Assembly (NCBI GenBank): GCA_947173895.1
Contig: CAMWGU010000015.1
Span: 1-57,330, forward strand
DNA: 57,330 nucleotides
From: an uncultured Bacteroides sp.
Lineage (GTDB): Bacteria; Bacteroidota; Bacteroidia; Bacteroidales; Bacteroidaceae
Direction: 5' to 3'
A model generated the notes under the pieces. The model was not told the DNA's origin and ran no database searches. It was given only the letters and a program-made list of their open reading frames with translations. Positions 50,367 to 57,330 of this stretch are shown here, piece after piece; the stretch's first letter is position 1; each line of letters begins with the position of its first letter. Both the position numbers and the translations under genes were made by a program.

Positions 50367-52072
50367 TGGCAAACTTTTATACCGATATACCGGAACTCAA
50401 ATATCACTTGAACAATCCGATGATGGAGCGCATCTGTCAACTGAAAGAGCGCAACTATAGAGACAAAAACGAGTTCGACTATGCACCGCAAGATTATGCC
50501 GATGCCATGGATTCGTATGATAAGATACTGGAAATCACAGGTGAAATAACGGGAGAAATCATCGCTCCCAATGCCGAAGGAGTGGACGAAGAAGGTCCTC
50601 GCTGCGAAAACGGACGTGTGGAATATGCTTCAGGAACCAAACAAAACCTGGATGCAATGGTAAAAGCCGGACTGAACGGCATGACCATGCCTCGACGTTT
50701 TGGAGGCCTGAACTTCCCCATTACCCCCTACACCATGTGTGCGGAAATCGTTGCCGCAGCCGATGCAGGCTTCGGAAATATCTGGTCCTTGCAGGACTGT
50801 ATCGAAACACTGTATGAATTTGGAAACGAAGACCAGCATAGCCGTTTCATTCCCCGCATCTGTGCCGGAGAAACAATGTCTATGGACTTGACCGAACCCG
50901 ATGCAGGCTCCGACCTTCAATCAGTGATGCTGAAAGCCACTTTTGATGAAGCCAACAATTGCTGGCGCCTGAACGGTGTGAAACGCTTCATCACCAACGG
51001 CGATGCCAACCTCCATCTGGTGCTGGCACGTAGCGAAGAAGGTACCAAAGACGGACGTGGCTTGTCCATGTTCATTTATGATAAGAACGAAGGTGGTGTG
51101 GACGTGCGCCGCATCGAGAACAAACTGGGCATCCACGGTTCGCCTACTTGCGAACTGGTGTACAAGAACGCGAAAGCCGAACTTTGCGGCGACCGTAAGC
51201 TGGGCTTGATCAAATACGTCATGGCATTGATGAATGGTGCGCGTTTGGGTATCGCAGCCCAGTCCGTAGGCTTATCACAAGCCGCCTACAACGAAGGACT
51301 GGCATACGCCAAAGAACGCAAGCAGTTTGGAAAAGCCATCATCGACTTTCCGGCAGTATATGACATGTTGGCCATAATGAAAGCCAAACTGGACGCAGGC
51401 CGCGCATTGCTCTACCAGACTTCACGCTATGTAGACATCTATAAGGCTTTGGATGATATTGCCCGCGAACGCAAACTAACTCCCGAAGAACGTCAGGAAC
51501 AAAAGAAATATGCCAAACTGGCTGATGCCTTCACACCGCTAGCCAAAGGCATGAACTCGGAATATGCCAACCAAAACGCCTACGACTGCATCCAGATTCA
51601 CGGCGGATCGGGCTTCATGATGGAATATGCCTGCCAGCGGATCTACCGCGACGCACGCATCACCAGTATTTACGAAGGTACTACCCAGCTGCAAACCGTA
51701 GCCGCCATCCGCTACGTGACCAACGGTTCATATATAGCCACTCTGCGCAACTACGAGGCTGTTCCTTGCAGCGAAGAGATGCAGCCGCTGATGAACCGCG
51801 TGAAAGAAATGGCCAACAAGTTTGACGCCTGCACCAACGCCGTCAAGGAAGCTCAGAACCAAGAACTGCTGGACTTCGTGGCACGCCGCCTGTACGAAAT
51901 GGCTGCCGTATGTGTCATGTCGCACCTGATCATACAAGATGCGACCAAGGCACCCGAACTGTTTGCCAAGTCGGCCCAGGTTTATGTGAACTATGCAGAA
52001 GCCGAAGTGGAAAAACACTTCAACTTTATCCGCAAGTTCCAAGCAGACGAACTGGAGGCTTACCGCAAGTAA
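50366..52072 (+). CDS. Acyl-CoA dehydrogenase, large form
   Basis: 568 residues, longer than the usual 380 because of an added C-terminal helical region, as in the large Bacteroidales and beta-proteobacterial forms. Visible motifs: MSMDLTEPDAGSDLQSV, RLNGVKRFITNGDANLHLV (FAD and substrate site), YAKERKQFGKAI, IQIHGGSGFMMEY, and IYEGTTQLQT with the probable catalytic Glu. It oxidises acyl-CoA and passes electrons to the EtfAB pair encoded just upstream. Chain-length preference is unknown. A terminator follows at 52132. Confidence 0.93.
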   Translation: MANFYTDIPELKYHLNNPMMERICQLKERNYRDKNEFDYAPQDYADAMDSYDKILEITGEITGEIIAPNAEGVDEEGPRCENGRVEYASGTKQNLDAMVKAGLNGMTMPRRFGGLNFPITPYTMCAEIVAAADAGFGNIWSLQDCIETLYEFGNEDQHSRFIPRICAGETMSMDLTEPDAGSDLQSVMLKATFDEANNCWRLNGVKRFITNGDANLHLVLARSEEGTKDGRGLSMFIYDKNEGGVDVRRIENKLGIHGSPTCELVYKNAKAELCGDRKLGLIKYVMALMNGARLGIAAQSVGLSQAAYNEGLAYAKERKQFGKAIIDFPAVYDMLAIMKAKLDAGRALLYQTSRYVDIYKALDDIARERKLTPEERQEQKKYAKLADAFTPLAKGMNSEYANQNAYDCIQIHGGSGFMMEYACQRIYRDARITSIYEGTTQLQTVAAIRYVTNGSYIATLRNYEAVPCSEEMQPLMNRVKEMANKFDACTNAVKEAQNQELLDFVARRLYEMAAVCVMSHLIIQDATKAPELFAKSAQVYVNYAEAEVEKHFNFIRKFQADELEAYRK

Positions 52073-52131
52073 ACACTCCGCCTGCATTTCGGTTTTGTCT
52101 GCGCCATCCGCATTTCAAAACCTTATCTATA

Positions 52132-52169
52132 AAAACAGCGTGTCCGAATGCCGAACACGCTGTTTTCTT
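52132..52169 (+). terminator. Rho-independent terminator of the etf operon
   Basis: AAAACAGCGTGT (52132-52143) and ACACGCTGTTTT (52155-52166) are perfect 12-bp arms followed by CTTTATC. Confidence 0.85.
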
Positions 52170-52194
52170 TATCGTTACCAATAATATCACTGCG

Positions 52195-52430
52195 CACAAA
52201 TAGGAAGAATTTCACAACACTGCCTGCTCTTCTGTTCGCTACTACCCAATACACATTCCTCTTGACCGTATGCACCCACTCGCCTGGCTGGGGCAGGACG
52301 CGGCTCAGGCTGTAGGCGGTCATGCCACGCATAGCCTTGCCGTAAAAAACGTACAATACAGATGCCACCGGTTGCGATGTCCCTATGATTATATCAGGCT
52401 AACGTAATATTGCCAATCGGAAATATCCGC
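52195..52430. repeat. Short continuous relative of the repeat at 10.06-10.95 kb
   Basis: Its left part (to about 52330) matches 10055-10195 and its right part (about 52358-52410) matches 10892-10950. On the minus strand it gives PGEWVHTVKRNVYWVV, close to the peptide from the 10-kb copy. The two halves are only about 30 bases apart here. No intact coding frame is convincing. Confidence 0.6.
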
Positions 52431-52443
52431 TGCTCCATAATAA

Positions 52444-52486
52444 TTGCCCCCTTCCAGATTTTTCCATCATCCGGAAGGGGGCATTT
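52444..52486. terminator. Hairpin terminator downstream of SusD
   Basis: TGCCCCCTTCC (52444-52454) pairs perfectly with GGAAGGGGGCA (52472-52482), followed on the plus strand by TTTTA. It is GC-rich and stands between convergent units, so it probably serves both. Confidence 0.7.
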
Positions 52487-52518
52487 TATGAAATCACTAT
52501 TTTATCAAGATTTGTCAG

Positions 52519-54129
52519 TTAGTAGCCCGGATTCTGTTCGATATTCGGATTCTTATCGAGTACACCGGTCTGAGAGAACGGCAAATAACGGTTTTTAGGC
52601 TCAAACTTACGCGTTTCAATCAATGCTGAACCGGTCACTGTTGCACGTTTGTAAGGATCAGTCTCGCTATAGTTCACCGTACCTGTGATACGCTTCAACT
52701 CACCGTTCATCACTGTTTCGGCTACCATCTTGCCACTTGCATCTTTCCAGCGCAGGATATCGGCACGACGCAAGCCTTCACCGGCAAATTCCACACAACG
52801 TTCGCGACGGATCAGTTCACGCAAAGTCTCCTTGGTGGCATACTTGGCACGATCTACCTTCGGCATGCCCACACGCTGACGGATGGCATCCACGTAATCA
52901 TAAACCTGTGCAGACGGGCCGTTCAATTCATTCTCGGCTTCGGCCCAGCTCAACAAAACTTCAGCATAACGGAACACAATGACACAAGCTGCCGTATTCC
53001 ATATATTGGAGTATTGGTCTATCGGATCCAGATACTTGGCCCAACTGAGCGATGTCTTCGAAGCATTGTCGGTATAAAGAGGATAATTTATATTCTTCTT
53101 ATTATCTACCATTTCATCCAATGTATTCAGAATTGAGCCTCTCCATTCCTGTCCGGGAAAAAGGACAGTCATATCCATACGCGGGTCACGATTGGCAAAC
53201 GGATGAGTTTCGTCATAACCCGAGCCAGCTTCTTCTTTCAACAAGCCGTTGTCCATTTCGTACATGTCCACCAGATTCTGTGTAGGCACGATGGAAGACC
53301 ATCCCGCATCGGCATTATTATACATCTGCCCAATGGTACCCAAGCCGAAAATATTCTCAATTCGCTGGTCGGCCAGAATGACTTCCTTTGAATCCACTCC
53401 CGAAAGACGGAACAAATTCTCATAATCATTATCCAATTCATACTGGCCTAAGTTAATGATATCCTGAGCTGCGTTCTTCGCCTTGGCCCAATCTTCGTAA
53501 TAAAGCGCCTCACGCATCTTGATGGCCAAAGCCGCTCCCTTGGCAATGCGTCCGCGTACAGACGGAGCCACATTGATAGAAGCAATCGCCTCGTCCAAAT
53601 CCTGAGCTATCTGCTGGCGTACTTCGGTCTCCGTATTACGCGGCACCTGAGCTTCTTCGGCCGTAGAATACGATTCGATGATGGGCACACCACCATACCA
53701 CCAGTTCATGATGAAGTAGCGATACGCACGAATGGCCTTGACTTGTGCTATCAAGTCAGCTTTCTTTGCAGGAGAAGAAAATTCCACATTGTCAATGTTC
53801 TCGAGCACTGTGTTACAACGGCGGATGATGGCAAAGTTATAGAAAGAAGCGCCCGTATTGCTGCTGGCCAGCGAACCATCTCCCCACACACGCCATCCTT
53901 CCCATGGGAAATTGTTGTAACCGATGTCCGAACCACAATCCAAGTATAACAAAGATCCCGGATCGAGTAATCCGTTATAACAGCCCACTACAAAGCTTTC
54001 CGCATCTACCTCTGTTTTCCACGTAGTAGAAGGAGACAAAGCGTCCTTGGGTGCCGTATCCAGAAAGTCGGAACACGAAGCCGACAACAAAGCGACACCT
54101 GCCAATAAATATGTTGATAAACGTTTCAT
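52519..54129 (-). CDS. SusD/RagB-family glycan-binding lipoprotein
   Basis: 536 residues. Signal peptide and lipobox SASC (LLAGVALLSASCSDFLDT) followed by the SusD N-terminal motif APKDALSPSTTWKTEVDAE. Helical TPR-like core (AQVKAIRAYRYFIMNWWYGGVPI, ALAIKMREALYYEDWAKAKNAAQDII) and the C-terminal RagB region (IRRERCVEFAGEGLRRADILRW, ending NIEQNPGY). It binds oligosaccharides at the surface as the lid of the SusC transporter encoded 41 bp upstream. No glycoside hydrolase follows it, so the substrate cannot be guessed. Confidence 0.95.
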   Translation of the reverse strand: MKRLSTYLLAGVALLSASCSDFLDTAPKDALSPSTTWKTEVDAESFVVGCYNGLLDPGSLLYLDCGSDIGYNNFPWEGWRVWGDGSLASSNTGASFYNFAIIRRCNTVLENIDNVEFSSPAKKADLIAQVKAIRAYRYFIMNWWYGGVPIIESYSTAEEAQVPRNTETEVRQQIAQDLDEAIASINVAPSVRGRIAKGAALAIKMREALYYEDWAKAKNAAQDIINLGQYELDNDYENLFRLSGVDSKEVILADQRIENIFGLGTIGQMYNNADAGWSSIVPTQNLVDMYEMDNGLLKEEAGSGYDETHPFANRDPRMDMTVLFPGQEWRGSILNTLDEMVDNKKNINYPLYTDNASKTSLSWAKYLDPIDQYSNIWNTAACVIVFRYAEVLLSWAEAENELNGPSAQVYDYVDAIRQRVGMPKVDRAKYATKETLRELIRRERCVEFAGEGLRRADILRWKDASGKMVAETVMNGELKRITGTVNYSETDPYKRATVTGSALIETRKFEPKNRYLPFSQTGVLDKNPNIEQNPGY

Positions 54130-54170
54130 AATATTCTATATATTGATTAAGATTATATGTTGACTATCTA

Positions 54171-57100
54171 TTAAAATGTAATGTTCACACCAAATGAATG
54201 TGTCTTGTTCAACGGATAACTTGACAGACGCTCACTGACGGTTTCCGGATCCACATTGATCGGCATACTGTCGAAAGTCAACAGATTTTCTGCCGAATAA
54301 TAAATACGAAGATTCTGAATGCCGCACTTTTCAATCCAGTTCTTCGGGAAAGTATATCCCAGCTGGAAAGTTTTCATGCGAAGATAGCTGGTATTGATAA
54401 TCCAGAAATCGGACATTACGACAGAAGCTTCGCTCGGAGACTGACGCGATTCGGCAATACGGGGCATGCTGGCATTCTTGTTCTCGGGAGTCCAACTGTC
54501 CAGCCATGCCGTAGAAGGATGACCAGCACTACCGGAGAATTCACCGAAAGCTTCCTTGGTAAAGGCATAACCTACACCTGCAGCACCAGTGAAATTCATC
54601 GATACATCCACATTCTTATAACCTGCATTCAGATTGAATCCAAATGTAAACTTGGGGTCGCTCGTCTTATAAAGCTCACGGTCGCTACCCGTCAGTTTTC
54701 CGTCGCCATCCGTATCCACATAGCGCAAGTCACCGGCTCTGAACTTCTTTCCAAACGGATTTCCATATTTGGCTTCCCATGCGGCAGCTTCTTCATCCGA
54801 CTGGAAGAATCCGTCCGTACGATAAACAAACCAAGAATGAATAGGAGAACCGACCTCACGCATGTAGCTTCCGTCTTCCATGCGCTCCACACCGCCCAGG
54901 TCTTCAATGGTATTCTTGTTGTAAGCAAAGTTTCCTGATACGCCCCATGACCAATCATTGTAGCGATCATTGTATGCCAGCTGGAGTTCCACACCGGTAT
55001 TCTTCATTGAACCTACATTGTCCTTGTATGCGCTCAAAGCAAATTCCTGAGGAACAGAAACATTCATGATGATGTCTGAGGTCTTTCTGTTATAGTAATC
55101 CACAGAACCTGTTACCTTGTTGAACAACGTAAAGTCCACACCAATGCCCCAAGTAGTGGCTTTTTCCCATGAAAGAGTAGCAATCTTATAAGAACCTTGG
55201 TAATAACCGGTGGTCAACGCGCCTCCGAAAGGATAGTTGGCCCCCAGGCTGTAAGTGTTCAGCCAAGGATAGAAGTCACCTCCTGTAGGAGAACCATTGC
55301 CCAACGCATCCTGATTACCTAATTGTCCCCAAGAAGCACGGATTTTCAGATTGGACAACCAATTCTCGCGCAAACCTTCCATGAAGGATTCTTCGCTGAT
55401 GCGCCATGCACCCGAGAATGAAGGGAAGTATCCCCAACGGTTGCCCGGAGCGAAACGAGAGGAAGCATCGGCACGCACATTGGCCTCGAACAGATATTTG
55501 CCACGATAATCATAGTTCACACGACCGAAGTAAGAAAGCATGTTCAGCTCGCGGGTATATCCGCTGTTGGTCTGCGTCGCGGTAGCACCAGCATTCATAT
55601 CGTCCAACTCGTTGTTGGGGAAATTTTCACGATACATGGAGTTGTAACGAACATCAAAAGCTTCGGCATGGTATCCCAGCATCACCTTCAGTCCATGGTC
55701 GCCAAACTGTTTGTCGTAGTTCAGCAACGCATCAAAGTTATACCGGTTCCAGTTTCTGAACGATTCGGTCAAACTATTGGGACGTGCTGCCTGTGCAGGG
55801 TCGTTTTCAATCTTCTTCACGAAAGCCTTGTAGTGCTGGTCGTCGTTCACGTATGCACCGGTGACCGTAGCTTTCAGTCCGTCAATGATTTCATAATCCA
55901 ATGACAGCATGCCGGTAAAGTTCTGGTTGTATTTATCTACCGTCTGTCCCGAATCCAGCCAAGCTATCGGGTTACCGTCATTGGTTTGCCCGTATGTCCC
56001 GTCTTCTTTCTTGATAGGAATCATCGGGCTCAAGATGTTCAGCTGACGGATAATCTGGTCGGACCATCCACCGCCATAGTTGGAGTTCGGGTCTTTGTAA
56101 TCGTTCTTGATATAAGCCAAGTTCATGCGTGCATGCAACTTTTTAGTGATATTCACATCCAGATTCATACGACCGTTAAACTGGCTTCTTTCCGAATTGG
56201 GCAGGATACCGGTCTGCCCTAGATAACCGATGGAGGCCATATACTTGGCTTGGTCGGTACCTCCATTGATGTTCACATTGTGCTTGTGTATCACACCGGT
56301 CTGATAGGCGGCATCATTCCAGTCCGTATTGGGATGGCCGTAAGGATCTGTTCCGTTTTCGAACAGGCGGATGTCCTCGTCGCTATAGCGATGGGGCTGC
56401 CCGTTGGCATCGTCAATGCGGTTGTACAGTCTGGCATAATCGGCCGAGCTGACACGGTCGATGGTAGCCGTAGCATTCTGGAAACCGACGTATCCATTGT
56501 ACGAAATGCGGGGCGCACCCGTCTTACCCCGTTTAGTAGTAATCAAAATAACACCATTGGAAGCCTTCGAACCGTAAATGGCAGCCGACGAAGCATCCTT
56601 CAATACAGAAATCGACTCGATGTCATTCGGGTCGAGGTCGTTCATCGATCCGCTTTCCACACCATCAATCAAGATATAAGGCGAAGCGTTGTTCAAGGTT
56701 CCTACACCACGAATGCGAATGTTGCTTCCGTCCTCGCCCGGACGGCCTTGACCGGCAGTAACCGTCACACCCGGCATTAAACCCTGCAAACCGGACGATA
56801 CGTTGGAGATAGGACGGTTAGTCAGTTCCTCGCTATTCACCTGTGCCACCGCACCGGACAGGTTGGCTTTCTTCTGCGTGCCGTAACCCACTACTACTAC
56901 TTCACTCAATGTTTTGGAATCTTCTTTCAAGACTACTTTCAGCGGAGTGCCATTCCATTTTATTTCCTGAGTCTGATAGCCCACATACGAAATGACCAAT
57001 ACATCTCCTTTTTTCACATTATCAAGGCTGAAGTTACCATCAAAGTCGGTTATGGTACCATTCGTAGTTCCCTTCACTACTACCGAAGCACCGATGACAG

Positions 57101-57257
57101 CCTCTCCTGTAGCGTCTTTCACAATACCTTTGCATGCCCCATTCTGTTGTACAATGGCAGGAGTATTGATTTCGGGAGCCGTAGCAGTCGCAGTATTGCC
57201 CACTGACAAACCTCCTAAAAACAACAACATGCTAACTGATTTCAGTCGTTTTAACAT
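54171..57257 (-). CDS. SusC/RagA-family TonB-dependent outer-membrane transporter
   Basis: 1028 residues. Signal peptide, then a carboxypeptidase-like beta-sandwich (CKGIVKDATGEAVIGASVVVKG to VVLKEDSKTLSEVVVVGYGTQ), which includes the SusC-type TonB-box region VVVVGYG. The plug domain follows (NRPISNVSSGLQGLMPGV, RIRGVGTLNNASPYILIDGVE), then a large 22-strand barrel ending SFGVNITF. It imports oligosaccharides or other large nutrients with the SusD partner. No sigma/anti-sigma pair lies within the window upstream (only 73 bp remain), and no promoter match was seen there, so regulatory genes may be outside. Confidence 0.96.
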   Translation of the reverse strand: MLKRLKSVSMLLFLGGLSVGNTATATAPEINTPAIVQQNGACKGIVKDATGEAVIGASVVVKGTTNGTITDFDGNFSLDNVKKGDVLVISYVGYQTQEIKWNGTPLKVVLKEDSKTLSEVVVVGYGTQKKANLSGAVAQVNSEELTNRPISNVSSGLQGLMPGVTVTAGQGRPGEDGSNIRIRGVGTLNNASPYILIDGVESGSMNDLDPNDIESISVLKDASSAAIYGSKASNGVILITTKRGKTGAPRISYNGYVGFQNATATIDRVSSADYARLYNRIDDANGQPHRYSDEDIRLFENGTDPYGHPNTDWNDAAYQTGVIHKHNVNINGGTDQAKYMASIGYLGQTGILPNSERSQFNGRMNLDVNITKKLHARMNLAYIKNDYKDPNSNYGGGWSDQIIRQLNILSPMIPIKKEDGTYGQTNDGNPIAWLDSGQTVDKYNQNFTGMLSLDYEIIDGLKATVTGAYVNDDQHYKAFVKKIENDPAQAARPNSLTESFRNWNRYNFDALLNYDKQFGDHGLKVMLGYHAEAFDVRYNSMYRENFPNNELDDMNAGATATQTNSGYTRELNMLSYFGRVNYDYRGKYLFEANVRADASSRFAPGNRWGYFPSFSGAWRISEESFMEGLRENWLSNLKIRASWGQLGNQDALGNGSPTGGDFYPWLNTYSLGANYPFGGALTTGYYQGSYKIATLSWEKATTWGIGVDFTLFNKVTGSVDYYNRKTSDIIMNVSVPQEFALSAYKDNVGSMKNTGVELQLAYNDRYNDWSWGVSGNFAYNKNTIEDLGGVERMEDGSYMREVGSPIHSWFVYRTDGFFQSDEEAAAWEAKYGNPFGKKFRAGDLRYVDTDGDGKLTGSDRELYKTSDPKFTFGFNLNAGYKNVDVSMNFTGAAGVGYAFTKEAFGEFSGSAGHPSTAWLDSWTPENKNASMPRIAESRQSPSEASVVMSDFWIINTSYLRMKTFQLGYTFPKNWIEKCGIQNLRIYYSAENLLTFDSMPINVDPETVSERLSSYPLNKTHSFGVNITF

Positions 57258-57330
57258 AATACTAAAGTTTAAAGTGTTTAATTATATAGCTTAATTTAAG
57301 AAAATGCTGGATTATTTTAAAACCATATAT

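Overview
The window looks like a chromosome segment of a gut Bacteroidales species, most likely Bacteroides or Phocaeicola. Reasons: a SusC/SusD pair, a BACON-domain S41 lipoprotein, several promoters of the Bacteroides type (TTTG, 18-21 bp, TAnnTTTG), weak Shine-Dalgarno signals and moderate AT richness. No rRNA, tRNA, CRISPR array or intact insertion sequence was seen. All function calls come from reading motifs; no database search was run.

Layout. 1-3.9 kb: a PIF1-like helicase with TPRs, a Sua5/YrdC tRNA-modification enzyme and a small MscS channel. 4.0-8.5 kb: a block that looks more GC-rich by eye, holding a CfxA-like class A beta-lactamase with an HxlR regulator, a divergent cupin, the 3' remnant of an HU-like gene, a nested inverted repeat, and a three-gene run (zinc ribbon/PNPOx-like flavoprotein, DUF3795, DJ-1/PfpI). 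8.6-11.7 kb: mostly decayed DNA, with a broken membrane-anchored winged-helix regulator, a probable small RNA and a composite dispersed repeat. 11.8-15.5 kb (minus strand): a glycan O-acetylation cassette of one MBOAT and two SGNH proteins. 15.7-29.0 kb (minus strand): one tightly spaced run with two complete RND efflux pumps, a TetR regulator, an LpxA-like acyltransferase and a PII-like protein. 29.4-33.5 kb: malic enzyme and glutamate dehydrogenase. 33.5-34.1 kb: an inverted second copy of the composite repeat. 34.1-36.6 kb: a HAD phosphatase, then an AAA ATPase/DUF4435 pair resembling PARIS or split OLD defence systems. 36.9-39.8 kb (minus strand): SDR, old-yellow-enzyme reductase and 5-alpha-reductase, matching the steroid/bile-acid reduction gene set. 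40-48 kb: S41 lipoprotein, Upf1-like helicase, FlK-like thioesterase, DUF1232 protein, a histidine-kinase-like protein lacking its phosphoacceptor His, a second MscS channel and a secreted unknown protein. 48.4-52.1 kb: etfB-etfA-acyl-CoA dehydrogenase. 52.2-52.4 kb: a shorter relative of the 10-kb repeat. 52.5-57.3 kb: SusD and SusC.

How the genes work together. The clearest units are the double efflux operon with its own TetR regulator and envelope-lipid gene, the three-enzyme steroid reductase operon, the ETF/acyl-CoA dehydrogenase electron-transfer operon, the O-acetylation cassette and the ATPase/Toprim pair. The most unusual non-coding content is the repeat family: two inverted copies of about 500 bp, each with four 22-bp palindromic units, a lone ACGTACGT hairpin, and a diverged flanking repeat that is continuous at 52 kb but split by about 700 bp at 10 kb.
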